Below are positions 9,457 through 17,944 of a stretch of DNA of 37,934 bases, piece after piece. Origin of the DNA: Planctomycetes bacterium GWF2_42_9 (GTDB lineage: Bacteria; Planctomycetota; Phycisphaerae; Sedimentisphaerales; UBA12454); contig MHYA01000030.1 in the NCBI GenBank assembly GCA_001825675.1, positions 11,969-49,902 on the forward strand. Direction: 5' to 3'. Numbering within the stretch: the first letter of the stretch is position 1; each line of letters starts with the position of its first letter. A model generated the notes under the pieces. The model did not search any database, was not told the DNA's origin, and saw only the letters and a list, made by a program, of their open reading frames with translations. Position numbers and translations under genes: made by a program.

Positions 9457-10476
9457 ATGCGAAAACCTGATTTCCAAAACATTTTGAAGGTATTGAAAAG
9501 ACAAGTGCCGGACAGACCTACACTTTTTGAATTTTTTCTCAATGAACCATTATACCAAAAGCTCGCAGCTCCTGCGGGTCCATTTACCGATAAATGGACT
9601 TTCGGTTTATGCTGCCCGATGGTAATTAACGCTTATAAATACGCAGGCTATGATTATACGACTGTTCTTGGTTCCGAGTTTACTTTTCAGTTGCAGGAAA
9701 TAGAAAGCAAAGAAACCGTATCACTCAACGCAGGCAATGCGATTCGGGACAGAAAAAGTTTCGAGGCTTATAATTGGCCAGACCCTGAAAAATTTGATTA
9801 TTCGCGATTAGAGCAAGCACGAAATTGGCTGCCGGACGGTATGAAGCTGATTGTTTTCGGACCGCGGGGAGTGCTGGAAAATGTTCTCGTACTGGTTGGA
9901 TATGAAACATTATGTATGATGATGATCGATGATCCTGAACTTACACAGGCAATTTTTGATGGCGTCGGCAAACGCTTATTAAAATATTATGAGATTTGCG
10001 CAGCTTATGATACGGTTGGAGCGCTTATATCAAACGATGACTGGGGATTCAAAACCCAGACAATGCTGTCGCCTGCGGATATGCGAAAATATGTTTTCCC
10101 CTGGCACAAAAAAATTGTTGAAGCAATTCACAAAACAGGAAAACCCGCTATTCTGCATTCTTGCGGCAATCTCGACAAGGTAATAGGCGACTTAATTGAC
10201 GACATAAAATATGACGGCAAACATTCTTATGAAGATACTATTTTGCCAGTAGAAGATGCGTATGAAAAATGGGGTTCGCGCATTGCGATATTAGGCGGGA
10301 TAGATTTGGATTTCGTCTGCCAGTCAACGCCGCAGCAACTAACCAAAAGATGCAAAGCAATCCTGGAAAGAACTAAATCCCGCGGCGGTTACGCTCTCGG
10401 AACAGGCAACAGCGTTCCCGAATACGTCCCCGATGAAAACTTCTTTGCAATGATTAATTGCGTTCGCGGAGAGTAA
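9457..10476 (+). CDS. UroD-like (uroporphyrinogen decarboxylase superfamily) protein, probable methyltransferase type
   Basis: 339 residues, ATG preceded by AGGA. The protein spans a single UroD/MtaA-type TIM barrel. The motif HSCGN at residues 234-238 matches the H-x-C-G element that binds zinc in corrinoid-linked methyltransferases such as MtaA. The C-terminal GGYALGTGNSVPEYVP is the segment typical of sugar-cluster UroD relatives. True HemE has a different N-terminus and sits with haem genes, which are absent here. The gene is flanked by a beta-helix gene and GH65 with 3-nt spacing, so it must be made together with sugar enzymes. The reaction is unknown. Demethylation of O-methyl sugars or transfer to a corrinoid is possible, but no corrinoid protein is encoded in the window. 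Confidence 0.8.
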   Translation: MRKPDFQNILKVLKRQVPDRPTLFEFFLNEPLYQKLAAPAGPFTDKWTFGLCCPMVINAYKYAGYDYTTVLGSEFTFQLQEIESKETVSLNAGNAIRDRKSFEAYNWPDPEKFDYSRLEQARNWLPDGMKLIVFGPRGVLENVLVLVGYETLCMMMIDDPELTQAIFDGVGKRLLKYYEICAAYDTVGALISNDDWGFKTQTMLSPADMRKYVFPWHKKIVEAIHKTGKPAILHSCGNLDKVIGDLIDDIKYDGKHSYEDTILPVEDAYEKWGSRIAILGGIDLDFVCQSTPQQLTKRCKAILERTKSRGGYALGTGNSVPEYVPDENFFAMINCVRGE

Positions 10477-10479
10477 CAA

Positions 10480-12819
10480 ATGACCAAACAAGCAACTCGC
10501 TATCTTGAAGTTGATCCTTGGGTGATTGAAGAAAAAGATTTTTATCCAAAATACTCTATGGTCTCCGAATCTATATTTTCGCTCGCCAACGAATTTATGG
10601 GTGTGCGTGGATATTTTGATGAAGGATACACAGGCCAAACAATGGTCGGCAGTTATTTCAACGGCATCTTTGAAAGATTTTACATTGAGCATCCTTTTGC
10701 GCATCGTGGAATGGCATCGCAGGAACAAAAGATGCTAAATTCCGTTGACTGGCTCTACACAAGATTGATATTAGATGATGAAACGCTGGATATCGCGAAC
10801 TGCAAATTTACTGATTTCACTCGCAAACTCGATTTAAGAACCGGCGTATTGACTAGAGAATTTATCTGGCACAATAAAAAAGGTAAAAAACTGCGTCTTA
10901 AGTTCGAACGATTCTTAAGTATGGATTATCATCAGCTTGGTTTTCAACGAATTACTTTTGAGCCGTTGAATTTTTCCGGGATAATAAAAGTTGAATCAGG
11001 CCTTGATTTCAATCTTATTCATCATAACACAAGCGGATTCAAATCTAAACCTTTTGAAAGTTTATGGGTTTGCAGAAAAAAAGGCAGGCAAAACAATATC
11101 ACCGCTATATTAAGTCAAATACCGGTAAGTCAGCATACGGTTTTTTGCGCGTTCAAACTGGATTTGCCGGATAAAACTAAATGTAAACAAAATCAAGATG
11201 AAAAATTTATAAGCCAGTCTTTTGAAATAAAACTTCAGCAGGGACAAAAAACTCATTTTGATAAAACCGCAGTCGGCGTTACGGAGAAAAATCCGAATGT
11301 CCCGTATCGAACTTTGTGGAACATCGGCATAGAAAAAACTTCTAAACTAAGGGAAATAGATTTTGACAACGCACTTGAAAAACAAAAAAAATACTGGTCT
11401 GATGTTTGGGAAAAACTCGACATTAAAATAGAAGGCGACAGTCTCAATCAGCAAGGAATACGATTCTGCATCTTCAATCTTCATCAGACATATCACGGCG
11501 TTGATTCATCATTAAACGTGCCCGCAAAAGGTTTGAGCGGCGATGGTTATGATGGCAAAACATGGTGGGATACGGAAACGTACTGCCTGCCGTTTTATAT
11601 GTTCAATAATCCAAAGGCCGCGAAGAATCTGCTCGACTATCGTTATAAAACATTGCCACAGGCATGTGAACGCAGCAAAGAAGTTGATGGATGCAAAGGC
11701 GCACGCTACCCGATGTCGACCATTGACGGCATCGAAACGTGTTATGTCTGGCAGCACGGCGATTTGGAAATACACGTATCGGCTGCGGTAGTTTATGGTA
11801 TCTGGCATTATGATAAAATCATCGGCGACAAGGAATTTTTATATACTAAAGGCATTGAAATGCTTTTGGAGATTTGCCGGTATCACGCATCTCGCGGCAG
11901 TTTCAGCCAGAAAACAGGCGAGTTCGGTTTCTGGAATGTTATGGGGCCTGATGAATTTCACATGCAGGTAAATAACAACGCTTATACCAACTGTATGGCG
12001 AAAAAAATGTTTGAATACACGCTGGATGTCGTCAAAGAAATGCATGTAAAATCTCCGCAGCAGCTTCGGAAAGTTGCTAAGAAAATTAATCTTAACGAAT
12101 CAGAATTAAAAGGTTGGATTAATAAAGCTCGAAAGATGCGAACCAACTTTGACAAAAAGACAGAAATGTTCGAGCAGCACGATGGTTTCTTTGATTTGCC
12201 GCACATAGATTGTCGCAGCATTTCGCCCGAAGAATACCCGATTTACAGCCATTGGCCATATTTGAAAATATTCAGATATGATATGTGCAAACAGCCTGAT
12301 GCCCTGCTGCTGCTATTTTTCTTTGGCAATGATTATTCTAAACAATGCAAAAAAACAAATTATGAATATTATGAATCGCGATGCAGTCATGAGTCATCGC
12401 TTTCGCCGGCGATTCATTCCATTTTGGCCGCCGAACTGGGCAAGCATAAAGAAGCATATAAATTTTTTGCTCACGCAACACGCCTTGATTTAGACGATTA
12501 CAATCGCAACGCCTGGGCCGGTCTGCATATAACAAGTATGGCCGGGGCTTGGATGAATATTGTTCAGGGATTTGGAGGAATGCGAACAGACGGAAACACT
12601 CTGTCATTTGCTCCGTCAATCCCGGCAAAATGGAAAGCCTTTAGTTTCAAAATTTTATACAACGATACCGTTTTGGAAGTACGAATCGATAGGAAATATG
12701 CATATTTTATAACCTCCAATGAAAACACTATTCAAATACAGGTATTTAACAAAAAGTACAAAGTAAATAAATCCGGCATATCTGTGAAACTTCCCGCCGG
12801 AAGAATCGCAAAGGCATAA
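10480..12819 (+). CDS. Glycoside hydrolase family 65 protein, probable disaccharide phosphorylase
   Basis: 779 residues, standard length for GH65 and no signal peptide, so cytoplasmic. The N-terminal beta-sandwich begins around VDPWVIEEKDFYPKYS, a very typical GH65 opening with NEFMGVRGYFDEGY. In the (alpha/alpha)6 barrel, WWDTETY lies at residues 362-368 and GPDEFH carries the general-acid glutamate E492. The conserved Arg-His-Glu and AWAGLH stretches are also present. GH65 phosphorylases split alpha-glucosides (maltose, kojibiose, nigerose, trehalose) with inversion to give beta-glucose 1-phosphate. The next gene, 1 bp away, is beta-phosphoglucomutase, which uses exactly that product, so phosphorolysis is the likely activity. 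Which linkage is cut cannot be decided. A 3-nt gap joins it to the UroD-like gene upstream. Confidence 0.92.
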   Translation: MTKQATRYLEVDPWVIEEKDFYPKYSMVSESIFSLANEFMGVRGYFDEGYTGQTMVGSYFNGIFERFYIEHPFAHRGMASQEQKMLNSVDWLYTRLILDDETLDIANCKFTDFTRKLDLRTGVLTREFIWHNKKGKKLRLKFERFLSMDYHQLGFQRITFEPLNFSGIIKVESGLDFNLIHHNTSGFKSKPFESLWVCRKKGRQNNITAILSQIPVSQHTVFCAFKLDLPDKTKCKQNQDEKFISQSFEIKLQQGQKTHFDKTAVGVTEKNPNVPYRTLWNIGIEKTSKLREIDFDNALEKQKKYWSDVWEKLDIKIEGDSLNQQGIRFCIFNLHQTYHGVDSSLNVPAKGLSGDGYDGKTWWDTETYCLPFYMFNNPKAAKNLLDYRYKTLPQACERSKEVDGCKGARYPMSTIDGIETCYVWQHGDLEIHVSAAVVYGIWHYDKIIGDKEFLYTKGIEMLLEICRYHASRGSFSQKTGEFGFWNVMGPDEFHMQVNNNAYTNCMAKKMFEYTLDVVKEMHVKSPQQLRKVAKKINLNESELKGWINKARKMRTNFDKKTEMFEQHDGFFDLPHIDCRSISPEEYPIYSHWPYLKIFRYDMCKQPDALLLLFFFGNDYSKQCKKTNYEYYESRCSHESSLSPAIHSILAAELGKHKEAYKFFAHATRLDLDDYNRNAWAGLHITSMAGAWMNIVQGFGGMRTDGNTLSFAPSIPAKWKAFSFKILYNDTVLEVRIDRKYAYFITSNENTIQIQVFNKKYKVNKSGISVKLPAGRIAKA

Positions 12820-12820
12820 T

Positions 12821-13498
12821 GTGGAAATAAAAGCTGTTATATTTGATCTTGACGGCGTTATAGTATCAACGGATGAATTTCATTATCAAGCGTGGCAGAG
12901 TCTTGCTGATGGAGAAGGAATTTATTTTGACCGAAAGATAAACGACAATCTGCGAGGTATCAGCAGGATGGAAAGTCTGGAAATTATTCTTCGCAAAGCA
13001 ACAAAAAAATATTCAGATTCTCAAAAAGCTGAAATGGCAGCTCGTAAAAATAATTATTATTGCAAATTACTGGAAAAACTTAGCCCGGCAGACCTGCTTC
13101 CATCAGTTACTAACATCCTGAACGATTTGAGAACACGCGGAATTAAAATGGCGGTCGGCTCATCCAGTAAAAATTCGCCAGTAATATTGAACCGCATCGG
13201 ACTTGGTACATATTTCGATGCAACGGCCGATGGTAATGACATTAAAAAAAGCAAGCCAGACCCGGAAGTATTTTTGCTTGCGGCAGAAAGGCTAAAAATA
13301 GCTTCGCGGCATTGCCTTGTAATAGAAGACGCAACGGCAGGTGTTGAGGCAGCAATAAACGCCAAGATGTATGTACTCGCGATTGGTCAGGCAAAATCTG
13401 ATATGCGCGCACATTTACGTGCAAATGACCTAGCATCGGCGGATTTCGTTGAGATTTTTAAAAATCACGGAGAATATCAATGTCAAAATCAGGATTGA
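12821..13498 (+). CDS. pgmB: Beta-phosphoglucomutase (HAD superfamily)
   Basis: 225 residues, GTG start preceded by AAAGG. The HAD motif I DLDGV contains nucleophile D9 and acid/base D11. A helical cap follows (STDEFHYQAW), then motif II (GSSSKNS), the lysine motif KKSKPDPEVF and the acidic motif VIEDATAGVEAA. This set is typical of beta-PGM and interconverts beta-glucose 1-phosphate and glucose 6-phosphate. Its position immediately behind GH65 supports this role. The gene overlaps the next CDS by 19 nt, indicating translational coupling. Other HAD phosphatases share the fold, but the cap sequence and the neighbour favour beta-PGM. Confidence 0.92.
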   Translation: MEIKAVIFDLDGVIVSTDEFHYQAWQSLADGEGIYFDRKINDNLRGISRMESLEIILRKATKKYSDSQKAEMAARKNNYYCKLLEKLSPADLLPSVTNILNDLRTRGIKMAVGSSSKNSPVILNRIGLGTYFDATADGNDIKKSKPDPEVFLLAAERLKIASRHCLVIEDATAGVEAAINAKMYVLAIGQAKSDMRAHLRANDLASADFVEIFKNHGEYQCQNQD

Positions 13499-15843
13499 AA
13501 TTAGTAACGCTTTATTTAGCATTATCTTCATTCATTTCAACGATTGCAAAAGCTGAAGACGCATCGCAAATAATTTCAAAATACAATGTGGTATGGAACT
13601 CCCCAAGTACATGCTCAAATGGTTCAATGCCGATTGGAAACGGCGATATGGGGCTTAATGTATGGTTTGAGGAAAATGGCGATTTACTTGTTTATGTTTC
13701 AAAAGGCGACACGTGGAGTGAAAACGCGAGAATATTAAAATTAGGAAAGCTCCGCATTAGTTTTTCACCTAACCCATATAAAAACGGATGCTTTTTTCAT
13801 CAGGAACTTGAACTTTTAAAAGGCACTATTTCCATTCAAACAGGCAACAAGGAAAATGCCTTGAAAATTAAAATATGGGTCGATGCTTATAAGCCAGCAG
13901 CTTACATAGAATGCGACAGCAACTCACCAATCGAAATAATGGTACAAACTGAACCCTGGCGGACACAACCAAGAGAAGTAACCGGACAGGAACTGCATTC
14001 TTTCCTGGCATTATCAGGAGCACCACGGAAAATAATTGTCGAACCTGATACAATAGTCAAAAAGCAGGATTCTCTGCTTTGGTATCACAGAAATAATCGT
14101 TCTGTATGGGAAGAATGTTTCAAAGTGCAAGGTCTTGAGAGTATTCTAAGCAAAGAAAAAGACCCTCTGCTGAATCTCACATTCGGATGCAGCGTAAGCG
14201 GAGATAATTTAATATCCGTTGACGAAACACAACTCAAAACTTTTTCGCCGACAAAAAAAACTGTCATCGCTATAAAATCTCATACCGCACAGACTGATAC
14301 TATTGAGAAATGGATTGATGAATTAGAACAAGTCAAAATATATAAAAACCAAAACGAACTAAAATCAGCGTACAGTAAACACACAGAATGGTGGCAGAAT
14401 TTCTGGGATCGAAGCCGAATAATCGTAACAGGCAGCAAAGACGCCGATACCGTAACGCAGGGATGTCTGCTTGCCCGCTGGATGGACGCTTGCGCAGGCC
14501 GCGGCAACTTCCCGATTAAATTCAACGGTTCAATTTTCACTGTTGACGCGAACACATCCATAATCAATCCAGAGGGACATATTTATGATGCTGATTATCG
14601 TTTGTGGGGTTCGGCTTATTGGTGGCAGAACACACGACTGATTTATTGGCCGATGCTGAACTTCGGAGATTTCGATTTGATGCAGCCGTTGTTCAATATG
14701 TATATGAAGGCATTGCCTTTGGCGATGGAGCGTACAAAAATTTATTACAATCACAGCGGTGCGTTCTTCCCGGAAACAATGCAATTTTGGGGCACATACA
14801 CAAATGCAGATTTTGGATGGAACAGAGAAGGAAAACTATTGGGGGCGGTGGACAATCCCTGGATAAAATATTACTGGCAAGGCGGCATTGAACTGGTAAC
14901 AATGATGATTGCATATTATGAATATACAAATGATGATAATTTCGCCAGCACAAAACTGCTTCCAATGAGCGAACAGATATTATTATTTTATGCTCAACAC
15001 TGGCCAAAAGATGAATCATGTAAAATTCTTTTCAAGCCTTCAGCCTCACTGGAAACATGGCACATCGCGACAAATCCTTTGCCGGAGATTGCGGGATTGA
15101 AATATGTTTTGAATAAACTTATTGCATTAAAACCATCTCTTATAAAAAGTCATCGTAAACAATGGCAGCAAATGCTTGATTCACTTCCTCCAATTCCAAT
15201 GAAAGAGGAAAATGGAAAGAAATTTTTACTTCCGGCAGATTCTTTTGAATCAAAAAATAATATGGAGAATCCCGAATTGTACGCAATCTTTCCATATGGC
15301 CTGTATGGCGTTGGAAAACCCGACCTTGATATCGCTCGCGAAACATATTCACGCCGACTGATGAAAGCAAGCGGATGCTGGCATCAGGATGCGATTGATG
15401 CTGCGTGTCTCGGCCTTGCGGATGAGGCGTGGAAATATGTGGTTTATAATTTCAGCACAAAACACGCCGCTTATCTTGGAGCATCAGGCGAGAATCTCGC
15501 GGCTGCCATTAAAAGCTATGGGACACTGACAGACCCGAATGTACGTTTCCCCGGATTCTGGGGGCCGAATTATGATTGGATTCCAGACCAGGACCACCCC
15601 GGAGTTACGATGATCGCGCTGCAAAGAATGCTTATGCAAACCGATGGCGAAAAAATTATATTATTTCCGGCTTGGCCGAAAAATTTAGATGTGGAGTTTA
15701 AACTCAATGCTCCGCACAATACGGTTATCGAAGCAGCTCTCAAAAATGGAAAAATAATCAAACTTAATGTAAAACCAGCGTCTCGTAAAAAAGATATATC
15801 AATAATTTACAATAACATAACGAAAGGAAAATATGAAAACTAA
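13480..15843 (+). CDS. Secreted DUF5703/GH95-like protein, putative glycosidase
   Basis: 787 residues with a signal peptide ending near residue 25 (STIAKA then ED). The N-terminus has the hallmark of DUF5703 proteins: YNVVWNSP, GSMPIGNGDMGLNVW and YVSKGDTWSENARILKLG. The middle and C-terminal parts look like a six-hairpin (alpha/alpha)6 barrel related to GH95 fucosidases and GH65-type enzymes (FPIKFNGSIFT, WGSAYWWQNTRLIYWPML, YNHSGAFFPETMQFWG, PNYDWIPDQDHPG). The start follows GGAG and lies 19 nt inside the pgmB gene. A glycosidase acting outside the cytoplasm is inferred; an alpha-L-fucosidase or alpha-galactosidase type activity would fit GH95 relatives, but no specificity can be read. The 3' end overlaps the next gene by 11 nt. 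Confidence 0.8.
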   Translation: MSKSGLKLVTLYLALSSFISTIAKAEDASQIISKYNVVWNSPSTCSNGSMPIGNGDMGLNVWFEENGDLLVYVSKGDTWSENARILKLGKLRISFSPNPYKNGCFFHQELELLKGTISIQTGNKENALKIKIWVDAYKPAAYIECDSNSPIEIMVQTEPWRTQPREVTGQELHSFLALSGAPRKIIVEPDTIVKKQDSLLWYHRNNRSVWEECFKVQGLESILSKEKDPLLNLTFGCSVSGDNLISVDETQLKTFSPTKKTVIAIKSHTAQTDTIEKWIDELEQVKIYKNQNELKSAYSKHTEWWQNFWDRSRIIVTGSKDADTVTQGCLLARWMDACAGRGNFPIKFNGSIFTVDANTSIINPEGHIYDADYRLWGSAYWWQNTRLIYWPMLNFGDFDLMQPLFNMYMKALPLAMERTKIYYNHSGAFFPETMQFWGTYTNADFGWNREGKLLGAVDNPWIKYYWQGGIELVTMMIAYYEYTNDDNFASTKLLPMSEQILLFYAQHWPKDESCKILFKPSASLETWHIATNPLPEIAGLKYVLNKLIALKPSLIKSHRKQWQQMLDSLPPIPMKEENGKKFLLPADSFESKNNMENPELYAIFPYGLYGVGKPDLDIARETYSRRLMKASGCWHQDAIDAACLGLADEAWKYVVYNFSTKHAAYLGASGENLAAAIKSYGTLTDPNVRFPGFWGPNYDWIPDQDHPGVTMIALQRMLMQTDGEKIILFPAWPKNLDVEFKLNAPHNTVIEAALKNGKIIKLNVKPASRKKDISIIYNNITKGKYEN

Positions 15844-17935
15844 TGCTTTTTTAATCTTGTTATTCTGTATCCCTGCTTTTTCAGCTAACTACTATGTAGC
15901 ACCAAACGGCAATGACGCAAATCCCGGCACATTGCAAAAACCATTTCTTACACTTGAAGCGGCAAGAGACGCTGCACGCAAAGACAACGACACTGGCAAA
16001 ACGACTATCTGGCTTCGCGGCGGGACATATTATAGAGCAGCATCCTTTAAATTATCAAAAGAAGATTCAGGCACAAAGAAAAGCACAGTTGTTTACCGTT
16101 CTTTCAAAAATGAACAGGTTCGCATAACAGGCGGGAACAATCTCGCTGCAAAAGATTTTTCCATCGTCAATGATAATTCTATATTAGAGAGAGTGCGTCC
16201 CGGAGTCAGGGGCAAATTACTGCAAATAAACTTAACCGAAACCGGCATAACTGACTTAGGCAAAATCATACCAATCGGTTTTTATCAGCCTATTCTGCCA
16301 ACTGAACCAGAATTGTTTATTAATGACAAGCCAATGACTTTGGCAAGATGGCCGAATTCTGACTGGGCAAAAACAGGTTCAATAAAAGCCGATGGCCCGG
16401 CGCCAGGCCCGGCAGTGGAAGATAAAAATAAAAATACTAACGGTGCTGAAATTGCATTTGTTGAAGAAGAACCTTTTCGCTGGACAAACGCAGACGATTG
16501 CTGGCTGTTCGGATATTGGAATTGGGACTGGTGCGATTCAAGTTTGAAAATTGAAAACATCGATGTTGAAAAAAGATGTTTTAAAATTTCACAACAACCG
16601 GCATTCGGCATCGAAGCTGGCAGACGTTATTATGCATTTAACCTGCTCGAAGAAATTGATATGCCGGGCGAATACTACATCGACCGGAAAACAGGCATTT
16701 TATATTTACTTCCGCCGGAGGGCTTTCAGACCGGTACAATTGTCATATCATTGCTGTCAAATCCGCTGGTTGTTATGGAAGATGTTCAGTCTGTAACTTT
16801 GCAGGACATAACGTTTGAGTGCACACGCGGAACGGCGATTCAAATAATAAACGGTAATGATAATTTAATTTCTAATTGTATTGTAAGAAATTGCGGTAAT
16901 GCTGCTATCAATGTCGGCATCGGTGTTGAAACCGAGGTAGTTGGTAATTATTTAGGGTATCTATACGAAAACAGTATATGGAACCGCAATGCCGGCACAA
17001 ATAACGGCATCACAGGCTGCGAGATTTATAATATGGGTGAAGGTGGCATAATTTTAGGCGGCGGAGACAGGATTACACTGATACCTGGAAACAATTACGC
17101 AAAAGATAATCGGATTCACAATTTCAGCCGCAGAACTCAAACCTACCGCCCTGCAATCGCAATTGACGGCGTTGGAAATACAGCAGCTAATAATCTGATT
17201 TATGACGGCCCGCATAACGGAATTATGTTCTTCGGCAATGAACATTCGGTGATGTATAATGAATTGTATGATTTATGCAAGCAGACAGGCGATGTAGGTG
17301 TTATATACACCGGCCGCGATTATACTGGCCGTGGAAATAAAATAAATTATAATTATATTCACGACACTTCCGGGCCGGCAGGCAAAGATAGCGCTATTGC
17401 TATTTACCTTGATGATTTGGCAAGCGACATACAGGTTATTGGAAATGTTATTTATAACGTTCAAACCGGACTATTCATCGGCGGCGGACGGGATATTGTT
17501 TTGAAAGATAATATAATTGCAAAGACCGGAAAAACAATATGGTTCGACGAAAGAGGTCTTGAAGAATGGTTTAAACATCATACAAATATGAACGACGGAA
17601 TAATGATAAAACGTATTAAAGCAGTTCCATATAATCAGAAACCCTGGCTTTCAAAATATCCTGAATTAGCACCAATGCTCGATGACAATGAGATTTTCGC
17701 TCCAAAAGGAAACATTGTAACAAATAATATAGCTATCAATAGTTCTCTGCCGATCGAAGAAGAAATTGTCGCAAAAGTAAGAGAATATGGCAAGGTTGGA
17801 AATAATTTTGATGTTAAAAATTACAACATCAGCGATTGCGGTAAGTTCAAAGATTATTTGAGAAAAAACAAACAAATAAAAGAAGTTACGGGTTTTGATT
17901 ATAAATTTTTTGATACACTGGGGCCAAAGAATTAA
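15833..17935 (+). CDS. Secreted right-handed parallel beta-helix protein (GH141-like)
   Basis: 700 residues, signal peptide to about residue 18 (CIPAFSA then NYYVAPNG). The lead sequence NYYVAPNGNDANPGTLQKPF with WLRGGTYYRAASFKLSKEDSG and VRITGG is the classic opening of this family. The centre contains beta-helix coils with CTRGTAIQI, NCIVRNCGNAAINV, DVGVIYTGRD and GNKINYNYIHDTSG. GGGRDIVLKDNIIAK near the end matches the same block in the proteins at 973-4559 and 22508-25969, so the three are true relatives. Unlike those, this one has no dockerin or N-terminal beta-rich modules. GH141 members include an alpha-L-fucosidase and a xylanase; assignment to that family is from recall and the substrate is open. 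AGGA lies ahead of the ATG. Confidence 0.78.
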   Translation: MKTNAFLILLFCIPAFSANYYVAPNGNDANPGTLQKPFLTLEAARDAARKDNDTGKTTIWLRGGTYYRAASFKLSKEDSGTKKSTVVYRSFKNEQVRITGGNNLAAKDFSIVNDNSILERVRPGVRGKLLQINLTETGITDLGKIIPIGFYQPILPTEPELFINDKPMTLARWPNSDWAKTGSIKADGPAPGPAVEDKNKNTNGAEIAFVEEEPFRWTNADDCWLFGYWNWDWCDSSLKIENIDVEKRCFKISQQPAFGIEAGRRYYAFNLLEEIDMPGEYYIDRKTGILYLLPPEGFQTGTIVISLLSNPLVVMEDVQSVTLQDITFECTRGTAIQIINGNDNLISNCIVRNCGNAAINVGIGVETEVVGNYLGYLYENSIWNRNAGTNNGITGCEIYNMGEGGIILGGGDRITLIPGNNYAKDNRIHNFSRRTQTYRPAIAIDGVGNTAANNLIYDGPHNGIMFFGNEHSVMYNELYDLCKQTGDVGVIYTGRDYTGRGNKINYNYIHDTSGPAGKDSAIAIYLDDLASDIQVIGNVIYNVQTGLFIGGGRDIVLKDNIIAKTGKTIWFDERGLEEWFKHHTNMNDGIMIKRIKAVPYNQKPWLSKYPELAPMLDDNEIFAPKGNIVTNNIAINSSLPIEEEIVAKVREYGKVGNNFDVKNYNISDCGKFKDYLRKNKQIKEVTGFDYKFFDTLGPKN

Positions 17936-17944
17936 AGGAAATAT

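Noticed and set aside
9457-10476. Reading the UroD-like genes as haem biosynthesis hemE
   Set aside because: No other haem genes are present, several divergent copies exist, and the motifs match methyltransferase-type relatives; sugar-gene context argues against HemE.
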